The notes under the pieces: generated by a model | Databases searched by the model: none | Told to the model about the DNA's origin: nothing | Seen by the model: only the letters and a program-made list of their open reading frames with translations | Assembly (NCBI RefSeq): GCF_021491375.1 | Contig: NZ_JAKEVY010000002.1 | Span: forward strand, 806,001 to 870,000 | From: Flavihumibacter fluminis | GTDB lineage: Bacteria; Bacteroidota; Bacteroidia; Chitinophagales; Chitinophagaceae | Length of the DNA: 64,000 nucleotides | Direction: 5' to 3' | Shown here: positions 15,996 to 23,945 of the stretch, piece after piece | Layout of the letters: each line of letters starts with the position of its first letter | How positions within the stretch are numbered: position 1 is the first letter of the stretch | Program-made: the position numbers and the translations under genes

Positions 15996-16003
15996 CAAAG
16001 ATA
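15996..16003 (-). promoter_or_regulatory. -7 box TATCTTTG before radical SAM gene
   Basis: Perfect TAnnTTTG; four bases (CGGG) separate it from the ATG at 15991, predicting a leaderless message. No TTG at normal -33 spacing is apparent. Confidence 0.6.
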
Positions 16004-16019
16004 GAGAGATAGAGGGGAT

Positions 16020-16574
16020 TTACAGGCTGGCGTTCAAGCGTTGGCGACAATAGCTATTGAATTCATCTTCTTCACAATCATCCTCATCATCGTCCACGGT
16101 TTCGCGCTGAAAGAGCCGGTTATTGGCATAATCAAGGGTAAGCAGGTTGTCTTTCAACACAATATTAGTGAATTCATTCCAACTGTAATGTTTGCGGGGA
16201 ATGCTGTTAAATACGATTTCCTCATCCGAAAACCCAATCTCCAGGTCTTTTTTTGCCTGATGTTCAATAAGTCCCATCAGAATGAGTGGAATACTCAGCC
16301 AGGGGTAAACCGGCATACCAGCCCATACTAGTCCGGTTAACATAAGAAGATAATTGAACCGTACTCTTTTATTCAATTTTAAAATACGGTATGCATTAAA
16401 AGCTGTTAACAATAATACCAGCACAGCTCCTAAAACCAGGATCATTAATTTTTCATTGCCGGAGAAATAAGCTTCCAGGAAAAGCAGGGCAGAGACACCA
16501 CAGACCAGCATACTAAATCGGTCAATCGTGTCGCTGAATTTATTTTTTAAGGTAACTACGTACTGGTAGATCAT
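16020..16574 (-). CDS. small membrane protein with PH-like C-terminal domain, unknown function
   Basis: 184 residues. Two hydrophobic segments occupy about 22-60 and another pair about 73-103, followed by a soluble part with LEIGFSDEEIVFNSIPRKHYSWNEFTNIVLKDNLLTLDY. That pattern resembles bacterial PH-like domains of membrane-anchored proteins. The tail is very acidic (DDDEDDCEEDE). I recognise no specific family. It lies between the arginase-family gene and the radical SAM gene on the same strand. A TATTTTCG box (one mismatch) ends five bases before its ATG. Confidence 0.75.
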   Translation of the reverse strand: MIYQYVVTLKNKFSDTIDRFSMLVCGVSALLFLEAYFSGNEKLMILVLGAVLVLLLTAFNAYRILKLNKRVRFNYLLMLTGLVWAGMPVYPWLSIPLILMGLIEHQAKKDLEIGFSDEEIVFNSIPRKHYSWNEFTNIVLKDNLLTLDYANNRLFQRETVDDDEDDCEEDEFNSYCRQRLNASL

Positions 16575-16591
16575 GGCTGCGAAAATAGGAT

Positions 16592-17632
16592 TTAGAGGTT
16601 CGCAGCAGTTAAGATATTACAAAGTTTGTACAATACACGGGCCCCCACATTGGCATCCCAGTCATTGTCACCCACACCCACTTCATTGAGATCAAAACCA
16701 ATGATTTTCCGGCCGCTTTCATGTACTTTCCGGAAGAGGTAAAACACCTGGTCTGCTTCTAGTCCGCCGAATACAGGAGTACCGGTATTGGGGCAGTGTT
16801 TGGGATCCAGTCCGTCAATGTCAAAACTGATATAGACTTTTTGCGGCAGGCTGGCCACGATATCTTCCACGATGTTTCTCCAGCTATCGCCATCGTATAA
16901 ACGATTTTTAAGATCGCGGTCAAAAAAGCATTGAACCCTATTATTGCTGTTGCGGATATAATCCACTTCTTCATCACAAAAATCCCGAACGCCCACCTGT
17001 ACCAGTTTACTTACCTGTGGCAGTTCTTCCAGTACATTGTACATAATACTTGCGTGGGAATATTTAAAACCTTCATACTGTTTTCTCAAATCACAATGGG
17101 CATCAATTTGAAGAATGCCGAATGCTTCGTGTTGTTCAGCAAGGGATTTGATAAAGCCAAATGGTGTGCTATGATCGCCGCCTAATAACCCCACCAGTTT
17201 TCCTTTGGACTGAAGTTCCCGGCATTGCGCATATACCCAGTTATTGAGAAAAAGACTTCCTTCATTGATATCCTTGAGGGAGCGACACATGAAATTATTT
17301 TTTTCTACGTCGTCTCCATTGGAGATATAATCAATGTAGAGTTCCGCTTCTTTGCGGAGGTAATCACTTTTTAACAAAATCTTTTTATCGACTTCCCGCA
17401 TGAAAAAACCCTGTCTCCAGCAGTCGTGATACTCGGCATCGTAAAGGTCTACCTGTAGACTGGCCTTCAGGATATTATCAGCTGCACGGGCTGTACCTGC
17501 ACTGTAGCTAACGGTAACTTCCCATGGCACTGGAACAATGACCAGGCGGGCATTCTGCTCATCCGTTGGCAATCCAAAGAGGTTGTTATTGGGGTTGCCA
17601 AGGCTGTTGGCGTCGTGTTGGGAAAGGTCCAT
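16592..17632 (-). CDS. arginase/agmatinase/formimidoylglutamase family enzyme
   Basis: Ureohydrolase-fold enzyme of 346 residues. All Mn ligands are present: His154 in GGDHSTPFG, Asp177, His179 and Asp181 in DAHCDLR, and Asp271 and Asp273 in SFDIDGLDP. The family hydrolyses guanidino or formimino groups (arginine, agmatine, formimidoylglutamate). Bacteroidota members of this type are usually annotated formimidoylglutamase or agmatinase, and I cannot separate these from the sequence alone. Transcribed divergently from ccmE, each with its own consensus promoter. Confidence 0.9.
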   Translation of the reverse strand: MDLSQHDANSLGNPNNNLFGLPTDEQNARLVIVPVPWEVTVSYSAGTARAADNILKASLQVDLYDAEYHDCWRQGFFMREVDKKILLKSDYLRKEAELYIDYISNGDDVEKNNFMCRSLKDINEGSLFLNNWVYAQCRELQSKGKLVGLLGGDHSTPFGFIKSLAEQHEAFGILQIDAHCDLRKQYEGFKYSHASIMYNVLEELPQVSKLVQVGVRDFCDEEVDYIRNSNNRVQCFFDRDLKNRLYDGDSWRNIVEDIVASLPQKVYISFDIDGLDPKHCPNTGTPVFGGLEADQVFYLFRKVHESGRKIIGFDLNEVGVGDNDWDANVGARVLYKLCNILTAANL

Positions 17633-17679
17633 ACTGAATAATTAAAACGGCCGCAAGTTAGTACAGCCGTACATAGATG

Positions 17680-17687
17680 CAAAATTA
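17680..17687 (-). promoter_or_regulatory. -7 box TAATTTTG of arginase-family gene
   Basis: Perfect TAnnTTTG on the minus strand, giving a leader of about 40 bases. The leader contains the imperfect hairpin GTACGGCTGTAC (17664-17675). Confidence 0.6.
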
Positions 17688-17739
17688 AAACCATAAGTTG
17701 TATGGGGTAAACAAATGACCTGACTATCTTAAATTGACC

Positions 17740-17747
17740 TACCTTTG
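17740..17747 (+). promoter_or_regulatory. ccmE: -7 box TACCTTTG of ccmE
   Basis: Perfect TAnnTTTG on the plus strand, 19 bases before the ATG at 17767. It lies downstream of a possible earlier in-frame start at 17734, which it rules out. Confidence 0.7.
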
Positions 17748-17766
17748 CGAAGTTAGAATTGCGAGT

Positions 17767-18171
17767 ATGAAAAAGACACATATCATCATCCTGATTTTCA
17801 TTGCCGTAGCGATTGCCGTACTCATTAGTTTTATGGGTGATTTGACCACCTATGATACCGTTGCTTCCGCCCGTCAAAAGGAAGGTAAATTTGTTCACCT
17901 GATTGCCAAACTAGACAAGTCCCAGCCGGTGGAATACGACCCCATCACAAATCCCAACTATATGAGGTTTGTGGCTGTTGACACGCTTGGAAATTCAACA
18001 CCTGTTATCTATCACAATGCCAAACCAACCGACTTTGAAAAAAGTGAACGACTGGTTTTGAAAGGCAGCATGAAAGATGGAACATTTGAATGCGATGAAA
18101 TGTTAATGAAATGTCCGTCCAAGTATAAGGAGGATGTGGAAGCAAACAAGAATAACCTGAGCTCTAATTAA
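17767..18171 (+). CDS. ccmE: cytochrome c maturation haem chaperone CcmE, Cys (CxxxY) variant
   Basis: Periplasmic haem carrier anchored by one N-terminal helix (residues 5-23); 134 residues. The OB-fold is typical of CcmE (MRFVAVDTLGNSTPVIYHNA, then GSMKDGTFECDEMLMKC). In the standard protein a His in an HxxxY motif binds haem covalently; here the motif is CPSKY, with Cys116 and Tyr120. This is the CxxxY type described in archaea and Desulfovibrio. ccmF begins 12 bases after the stop, so the pair works in one pathway of haem attachment to c-type cytochromes. CcmA, B, C and H are not in the window. Confidence 0.92.
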   Translation: MKKTHIIILIFIAVAIAVLISFMGDLTTYDTVASARQKEGKFVHLIAKLDKSQPVEYDPITNPNYMRFVAVDTLGNSTPVIYHNAKPTDFEKSERLVLKGSMKDGTFECDEMLMKCPSKYKEDVEANKNNLSSN

Positions 18172-18183
18172 TGTCTTTCTCTC

Positions 18184-20634
18184 ATGAACTATATTGGTGA
18201 ACACCTATTGCCCGGGCAACTGGGCCATTTTTTTATTGTTTTGGCCCTGGTTTCCGCTCTCGTAGCAACCATCTCTTATTTTAAAGCAACCAATACCCGG
18301 GATCTTTCAGATGAACGAAGCTGGAAAAAGCTGGGCCGGATTGCCTTTGGTATAAATGCATTTTCCATACTCTCAGTATTCGCTCTGCTGGTTTACATAA
18401 TGGCTACTCACAAGTTTGAGTATTATTATGCCTGGAATCATACCAGCAGGGATATGAATCCGGAATACCTGCTGGCCGCTTTCTGGGAAGGCCAGGAGGG
18501 CAGTTTCCTGTTGTGGTCTTTCTGGTATGTGGTAATCGGGCTTTATTTCATTGCCCGCAAAACCAAGTGGGAAGCTCCTATCATGTCGGTCATCGCAATT
18601 GCACAGATCTGCCTGGCTACCATGGTGATGGGACTTTACATTGGGGATACCATGATTGGAAGTAATCCCTTCCTGCTGGTAAGAGAAAAATTTGCAGATG
18701 CACCTGTGTTTGCCAGGGCGGATTATCTGAATCTGCCGCAGATGCAAGATGGACAGGGATTGAACCAATTGTTACAAAACTACTGGATGGTGATCCATCC
18801 ACCGGTGTTGTTCCTTGGATTTGCAGCCTCCATTATTCCTTTTGCCTACGCTATTGCTGGATTGTGGAAAAAGGATTATGGTACCTGGACCCGTGAAGCG
18901 CTGCCTTATTCACTGTTCGCAGCAGGTATACTCGGACTTGGAATTATGATGGGTGCTGCATGGGCTTATGAGTCACTCACCTTTGGAGGTTACTGGGCCT
19001 GGGACCCGGTGGAAAATGCATCACTGGTACCCTGGCTGATCCTGGTAGCTGGTGTACATACGCAGGTGATATTTAATGCAACCGGTCATTCGCTCAGAAC
19101 TACTTACCTGTTCTTTATTTTAAGTTTTATCATGGTGGTATTCTCCACTTTCCTGACGAGGAGTGGTGTACTTGGTGATAGCTCTGTTCACAGCTTTACT
19201 GACCTGGGAATGAATACACAGTTATTGCTGTTCCTGCTGATTTTCACTATACCTTCTCTGGCGCTATACCTGGTACGATACAAACAAATTCCTCATATTG
19301 CCCGTGAAGAGGAGACTTCTTCCCGGGAATTCTGGATGTTTATCGGCTCACTGGTATTATTCCTGAGTGCCATGGTCATCACCTGGCAGAATTCATTCAA
19401 TCCGATTTATAACAAGATTACAGGTCAAAGTACGGCTGCTCCGGAGGATGTTGAATTCTCCTATAACAAGATCCAGATATTTGTAGCCATCGTAATTGGC
19501 TTGTTGACAGCTTTCGCGCAGTACCTCAAATACAAAAAAACCGGTGATGGATGGCTTAAAAAATTCGTGGTACCCACTGTCATAACAGCAGCCATCTGTG
19601 TGATTTATTTCCTTGTAAGCGGACTGGAGTACGATAAAAAAGGCATCGGATTCCAGATTGCCATTTACCTGGCATTTGTTGCCGGTGTGTATGCATTGGT
19701 AGCCAATGCAATTTATATATGGTCCGGGCTGAATGGAAAGCTGAAAGCCGCAGGCGGATCTATTACTCACGTAGGATTTGCACTGAGCCTGGTTGGCATT
19801 TTGATCTCTGCCTCCAACCGAAAAGTGTTAAGTTTCAATACTACAGGTATTAACCTTAAATGGGATGAACGCAGCAAGGAAAAGCCCCTTGAGAACCTGA
19901 CCCTGATTAAAGGGGTACCGACCGATATGGGCGATTATATGGCCACTTTCGTAAATGCCGACAGTACCAATTCGAACGGCAATATCAGTTATTACAGAAT
20001 TGATATGATTCGGAAGGATAGTGCGGAGAACTTTACACTGTATCCCAACCTGATCCGAAATACCAAGGGTATGGAAGGATTTTCCAATAACCCTGATTCA
20101 AAACATTACTGGAACCGGGATATCTTCAGCTATATCACCTATGCGGCGGATATGGATAACCGTGATGATACGGCACAATTCAAACGCTATACTGTCAATG
20201 TGAAGGATACGGTATATTATTCAAATGGCTTCTTCACCCTGAATAACGTGGTTCCAAACCCGAATAATAAGAAATACCAGTTCCAGCCAACAGATACTGC
20301 GTTGATGGCAGATATCACGGTGTTTTCCAAAGAGGGTACGCGCTTTACTGCACAGCCGGTATTTTATGTAGAGGGAAATGAAGCTCGTTACATTGTGGAT
20401 ACTGTGTTTGCGCAAAATATAGCCATTGCTTTCAGCCGGGTATTGGAAAATCAGAAGATCGAGTTGCAGGTGAAGGAAAGCAACCGGATGGTACCTTTTA
20501 TCGCTCTGAAAGTGTATGAATTCCCGCACATTAATCTGCTCTGGGCAGGCATTATTATCATGACAATGGGCTTCGGTGTATCTATGGTTTATCGCAGGAA
20601 ACAGGGGCGTTTGAAAGCTATCAACAAAATTTAG
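18184..20634 (+). CDS. ccmF: CcmF-type haem lyase / cytochrome c assembly membrane protein
   Basis: 816-residue polytopic membrane protein of the CcmF/CcsA superfamily. The haem-handling WWD domain is visible at about residues 260-285 (AWAYESLTFGGYWAWDPVEN), flanked by conserved His positions such as WMVIHPPVLFLGF (201-213) and GVHTQVIFNATGHS (around 290). A large periplasmic domain occupies about residues 555-770 before the last helix. It joins haem, delivered by CcmE, to apocytochrome c. It is directly downstream of ccmE in one operon and somewhat longer than proteobacterial CcmF (about 650 residues). Confidence 0.93.
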   Translation: MNYIGEHLLPGQLGHFFIVLALVSALVATISYFKATNTRDLSDERSWKKLGRIAFGINAFSILSVFALLVYIMATHKFEYYYAWNHTSRDMNPEYLLAAFWEGQEGSFLLWSFWYVVIGLYFIARKTKWEAPIMSVIAIAQICLATMVMGLYIGDTMIGSNPFLLVREKFADAPVFARADYLNLPQMQDGQGLNQLLQNYWMVIHPPVLFLGFAASIIPFAYAIAGLWKKDYGTWTREALPYSLFAAGILGLGIMMGAAWAYESLTFGGYWAWDPVENASLVPWLILVAGVHTQVIFNATGHSLRTTYLFFILSFIMVVFSTFLTRSGVLGDSSVHSFTDLGMNTQLLLFLLIFTIPSLALYLVRYKQIPHIAREEETSSREFWMFIGSLVLFLSAMVITWQNSFNPIYNKITGQSTAAPEDVEFSYNKIQIFVAIVIGLLTAFAQYLKYKKTGDGWLKKFVVPTVITAAICVIYFLVSGLEYDKKGIGFQIAIYLAFVAGVYALVANAIYIWSGLNGKLKAAGGSITHVGFALSLVGILISASNRKVLSFNTTGINLKWDERSKEKPLENLTLIKGVPTDMGDYMATFVNADSTNSNGNISYYRIDMIRKDSAENFTLYPNLIRNTKGMEGFSNNPDSKHYWNRDIFSYITYAADMDNRDDTAQFKRYTVNVKDTVYYSNGFFTLNNVVPNPNNKKYQFQPTDTALMADITVFSKEGTRFTAQPVFYVEGNEARYIVDTVFAQNIAIAFSRVLENQKIELQVKESNRMVPFIALKVYEFPHINLLWAGIIIMTMGFGVSMVYRRKQGRLKAINKI

Positions 20635-20700
20635 GAAAGCCGTAACAGCCGAAAGCTCAATACTTGTGTCTTAGAGTCGTTATTGATAGTTTAGCAGCGC

Positions 20701-21354
20701 ATGCAGAGAGTTCTCCATCATACGGTTTTTAGTTTTCTGATACTGGGAATGGTATTGGTTGGACTTGGTGCGCAGGCCCAGGCTCCACTTCCGGCACCTG
20801 TACCCGGACCAATACCTTACAATCCCAAATGGGGGCCTAATGATACCATCATCGTGCCCATATTTGTTGTAGAGGGGGATACCCTGCCATCTGGTTGGCT
20901 GCAATATGTTTACGTAACCGCTCCCATGCCACCGGCTATGCGGAAGCGTTATGCAAAATGGACAAGACTTCGCAATGCGGTATACGTGACCTATCCTTAT
21001 GCTAGAAAGGCAGGATATATCATCAATGATATCAATGCCAAAATGGCGAATATGTCGAAAAAGGAAAGGCGTAAGTACCTGGAAAGCAGGGAAGAAGAAC
21101 TCAAGAAAGAGTTCTCCGGCCCGCTTACCAAGTTATCTGTTTACCAAGGTAGGGTGCTGATGAAACTCATCAACCGCCAAACCGGTAACAACTGTTATGA
21201 ACTGGTCAAAGAGTACAGGGGTGGGGTTTCCGCACGATTCTGGCAGACTGTTGCCTTCTTTTTTGGGTCCAGTCTAAAACAGCCCTACGATCCCTCCGAA
21301 GAAGACAAAGAGATTGAACTTATCGTACAGGAAGTTGAACGGATGTACCAGTAA
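20701..21354 (+). CDS. DUF4294-domain exported protein
   Basis: 217 residues with an N-terminal hydrophobic signal (MQRVLHHTVFSFLILGMVLVGLG then AQA) and a DUF4294-type domain from about residue 55: EGDTLPSGWLQYVYV, TRLRNAVYVTYPYARKAG, and SVYQGRVLMKLINRQTGNNC. Family function unknown; it is restricted to Bacteroidota as far as I know. A TAGTTTAG sequence (one mismatch to TAnnTTTG) ends six bases before the ATG. It converges on the next gene with a 12-base gap and no visible terminator. Confidence 0.82.
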   Translation: MQRVLHHTVFSFLILGMVLVGLGAQAQAPLPAPVPGPIPYNPKWGPNDTIIVPIFVVEGDTLPSGWLQYVYVTAPMPPAMRKRYAKWTRLRNAVYVTYPYARKAGYIINDINAKMANMSKKERRKYLESREEELKKEFSGPLTKLSVYQGRVLMKLINRQTGNNCYELVKEYRGGVSARFWQTVAFFFGSSLKQPYDPSEEDKEIELIVQEVERMYQ

Positions 21355-21366
21355 CCTGTTCTGAAA

Positions 21367-21972
21367 TTATTTACCGCCCTTTAGCTCAGCCTGCAATTTT
21401 TTCAATTCCTCCCATTTGCCATTGGCAGCCAGTTTCGCCTGCTTAGGCCAGGTTGCAGGGTCATGTACTTTGAATTTTGATCCTGCAGCTTCAAGGATTG
21501 CCTTTAATTTTTTGGGAGTTGCTTTGGATAGCTGCTCAAAACTTTCGATTTCAGCATTTTTCAGGAGTTCAGCGATCTTTTTTCCAATCCCTTCGATTTT
21601 GGTAAGATCATCCGGTTTAGCAGCTGCTTTTATTGCAGGTTCAGCTTCAATCTCCTTTTCAACAGCTGCTTTTTTAGTGCTTGCTTTTTTTTCAGGAACG
21701 GTGATAACACAGTTATCTACATGATATACGGGATCAAAGTAGTAGTAATCTGCATTACCGTCGTTTACCCAGCGACCATCATTCAGGAAATACCGGTATT
21801 GATAGGTTTGTCCGGGTTCAAGGGTTACTGTAGCTTTAAGGGTGCCATCTTTCTGGACTTTCAATCCGATTCCCTCATTGGGATTCCAGTTATTAAAATC
21901 ACCCACCAGAATCGCTTCTGTTGCTTCTCCTACAATTTCCGGACTCAGGGTAAAGGTTACTTTCGTTGCCAT
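21367..21972 (-). CDS. CBM48 (glycogen-binding) protein fused to a helix-hairpin-helix domain
   Basis: 201 residues from the ATG at 21972; the frame extends to 22071, but the added residues are not domain-like. Residues 1-90 form an isoamylase/AMPK-type early-set domain (ILVGDFNNWNPNEG, GQTYQYRYFLNDGRWVND). After a Lys/Ala-rich linker, residues of about 118-165 are a helix-hairpin-helix unit (DDLTKIEGIGKKIAELLKNA), like those attached to ribosomal protein L21 and other proteins in this phylum. The first half predicts binding to a glucan, the second to nucleic acid or protein. The role of the combination is unknown. Confidence 0.8.
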   Translation of the reverse strand: MATKVTFTLSPEIVGEATEAILVGDFNNWNPNEGIGLKVQKDGTLKATVTLEPGQTYQYRYFLNDGRWVNDGNADYYYFDPVYHVDNCVITVPEKKASTKKAAVEKEIEAEPAIKAAAKPDDLTKIEGIGKKIAELLKNAEIESFEQLSKATPKKLKAILEAAGSKFKVHDPATWPKQAKLAANGKWEELKKLQAELKGGK

Positions 21973-22044
21973 GATAGTTTTTTTTAATGAATAGACACCC
22001 TTAATACTGTGCCAGAGAAATAGTAACCCGGTTTTGGCTTTGCT

Positions 22045-22067
22045 ATTTTCCACAGCTTGTGGAAAAT
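22045..22067. promoter_or_regulatory. 23-bp perfect inverted repeat in a divergent promoter region
   Basis: Arms ATTTTCCACA and TGTGGAAAAT (10 bp, perfect) around GCT, between the CBM48-HhH gene (minus) and a Gfo/Idh/MocA gene (plus). A TATTTTTA box (22083-22090) and a TTG (22057-22059) 23 bases upstream could form the promoter of the plus gene, so the palindrome would overlap its -33 region, as an operator would. Each arm also contains TTTTCCACA, one mismatch from a DnaA box. Confidence 0.55.
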
Positions 22068-22117
22068 TCATGGTAGAATTCCTATTTTTAGAATCCTAAT
22101 CTCAAAAACAAGCAACA

Positions 22118-23275
22118 ATGAACCGAAAACTTCGAATGGGAATGATTGGTGGTGGAAATGATGCCTTTATTGGTGCCATCCATCGCCTGGCTGCCAATAT
22201 GGATGGAAAGATTGAACTCGTTTGCGGAGCCCTTAGTATCAATAAGGACATCGCAATTGAGAGTGGAAAAACACTTTTTTTAGCACCGGAGCGCACGTAT
22301 ACCAGTTATGATGAAATGCTGGAAAAGGAAGCCGCTTTACCGGAAGATGTGCGCATGGATTTTGTAACCATCGTGACTCCCAATTTTGCGCATTTCGCAC
22401 CAGCCATGATGGCCCTTGAGAAGGGTTTCCATGTGGTGATTGAAAAGCCGATTACGTTGTCTCTGCAAGAAGCGATTGCACTGGATCAGAAAGTAAAGGA
22501 AACCGGACTCGTTCTTTGCCTGACGCATACCTACACCGGTTATCCGATGGTGAAGGAAGCCCGCAATTTGATTCAAAGCGGAAAAATAGGAAAGGTTCGT
22601 AAAGTTTTTGTAGAGTACCGCCAGGGCTGGCTTAGCCGTTTATCTGAGCGCGAAGGCAATGCAGGGGCAGCCTGGAGAACCGATTCGAAAAAATCAGGTA
22701 AGAGTGGGGTGATGGGCGATATTGGCACCCATGCCTTCAACCTGGCAGAATATATCAGCGGCCTGGAAGTAGCAGAGCTTTGCGCCAATCTGAATGTGGT
22801 GGTGGAAAACCGGGCCCTGGATGATGATGGTGCTGTATTGCTTAAGTTTAATTCCGGAGCCAGTGGTGTGTTGATAGCCACCCAGGTAGCAGCAGGAGAG
22901 GAGAATAATTTATCTATCCGCATTTACGGAGAATTGGGTGGTATCGAATGGCACCAGCAGGAACCGAATTCACTGCTGCTGAAATGGTACGACAAACCCA
23001 TGGAAACGCTGCGTGCGGGATCTGGATACTTGAGTGATATAGGTCGTCATAACTGTCGCACTCCGGGTGGCCACCCTGAAGGATACCTGGAAGCGTTCGC
23101 TAACATCTACCGTAATTTTTCACTGACATTGGCAGCAAGAATCAATGGTACTACCGTAAACGCTGATGTGGTGGAATTCCCTTCAGTAAAAGAAGGCATT
23201 CGTGGTATGGCCTTTATTGAAAATGTAGTAAAGAGCAATGAGAGTAGTGAGAAGTGGGTCAAATATGAAGTGTGA
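22118..23275 (+). CDS. Gfo/Idh/MocA-family oxidoreductase
   Basis: NAD(P)-dependent sugar or inositol dehydrogenase-like enzyme of 385 residues. The Rossmann start is RMGMIGGGNDAFIGAIHR, the EKP motif is FHVVIEKPITLSL, and the C-terminal alpha/beta domain contains GDIGTHAFNLAEYISG, where the conserved Asp and His of the active site sit. This subtype, with GGHPEGYLEAFANIYRNF, is widespread in Bacteroidota sugar catabolism; the substrate is unknown. The last two codons and stop (Glu-Val-stop) lie within a heptad repeat, and a hairpin terminator follows. Confidence 0.9.
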   Translation: MNRKLRMGMIGGGNDAFIGAIHRLAANMDGKIELVCGALSINKDIAIESGKTLFLAPERTYTSYDEMLEKEAALPEDVRMDFVTIVTPNFAHFAPAMMALEKGFHVVIEKPITLSLQEAIALDQKVKETGLVLCLTHTYTGYPMVKEARNLIQSGKIGKVRKVFVEYRQGWLSRLSEREGNAGAAWRTDSKKSGKSGVMGDIGTHAFNLAEYISGLEVAELCANLNVVVENRALDDDGAVLLKFNSGASGVLIATQVAAGEENNLSIRIYGELGGIEWHQQEPNSLLLKWYDKPMETLRAGSGYLSDIGRHNCRTPGGHPEGYLEAFANIYRNFSLTLAARINGTTVNADVVEFPSVKEGIRGMAFIENVVKSNESSEKWVKYEV

Positions 23276-23300
23276 AGTATGAATTATGAAGTTAGAATTG
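23262..23300 (+). repeat. heptad array spanning the stop codon of the Gfo/Idh/MocA gene
   Basis: GAAGTGT, GAAGTAT, GAATTAT, GAAGTTA, GAATTGG in sense orientation; the TGA stop is inside the first unit. Confidence 0.75.
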
Positions 23301-23329
23301 GGGTCACTGGGAACAGTGACTCCAATTTT
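23297..23329. terminator. bidirectional terminator between convergent genes
   Basis: 13-bp stem ATTGGGGTCACTG / CAGTGACTCCAAT (one G-U pair) with a GGAA tetraloop, followed by TTTA. It lies between the Gfo/Idh/MocA gene and the convergent membrane-protein gene that ends at 23334. Confidence 0.85.
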
Positions 23330-23333
23330 AAAT

Positions 23334-23837
23334 TCAGGAAAAGTTCTGTAGAAGCGCTTCCTCTTTTGCTTTTCTCCAGTTCTTGTCGATCCAGTAGATC
23401 AGTGCAAACGCGATAAGGTTCAGGTTCACTTCCAGCCGCTCATAATGCCTGTTAATATTGATATCAACTTTTGAAATACCTGCACCAAATCCAAGTTGTA
23501 TGGAGTCCGTGAGATCTATTCCAATCGTGAGGTACAATCCTGCTGCATATTGAAATCCAAAACCAAGAATAGCAAAGCCGATGACCTGCATAATCTGGTT
23601 GATCATGGAATGCCGGAAGGCCTTTTTATTTATTTTTAAACAAAGCCATCCTGCATAAACAGAATACCCAAAAAACAAAAAGACGATTGTAAACAAGAGT
23701 ATCATTGAAAAATTAATGGAACCACCATTAATCATAGTCCACCCAATTAATAAAAATCCAATTAGTCCGCCTGCAACCTGATACAGTCCTAGTTTTGTTA
23801 ACGCAGATATAGTTTCTTCCGATGAAAAGTTATTCAT
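23334..23837 (-). CDS. membrane protein of unknown function
   Basis: 167 residues with about four hydrophobic segments (about 17-35, 42-67, 82-106 and 138-150). The segment between them, DSIQLGFGAGISKVDININRHYERLEVNLN, is amphipathic. I do not recognise a family. It stands alone, converging on the Gfo/Idh/MocA gene; the next minus-strand gene starts 97 bases downstream of a repeat-filled spacer, so its own promoter is unclear. Confidence 0.6.
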   Translation of the reverse strand: MNNFSSEETISALTKLGLYQVAGGLIGFLLIGWTMINGGSINFSMILLFTIVFLFFGYSVYAGWLCLKINKKAFRHSMINQIMQVIGFAILGFGFQYAAGLYLTIGIDLTDSIQLGFGAGISKVDININRHYERLEVNLNLIAFALIYWIDKNWRKAKEEALLQNFS

Positions 23838-23867
23838 AGTGTAGATTTATTTCAGGAGCTATATTTT

Positions 23868-23945
23868 TCCCGTCTCCCGCCTCCCGTCTCCCGTCTCCAT
23901 TCTCCCTTTCTTCCTTTCCTCCATTTTCCATTCCTCACTTCTGAC
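23868..23945 (-). repeat. heptad/octad purine-rich array at the 3' end of rfaE2
   Basis: On the minus strand it begins in the last rfaE2 codons (AGAAGTGAGG, with the TGA stop inside), continues with GGAATGGA-like units and ends in four near-perfect heptads GACGGGA, GACGGGA, GGCGGGA, GACGGGA. Confidence 0.75.

Noticed and set aside
22045-22067. Replication origin suggested by paired DnaA-like boxes
   Set aside because: Only two weak boxes, no AT-rich unwinding element, and no dnaA, dnaN or similar origin genes nearby; a regulatory palindrome is simpler.
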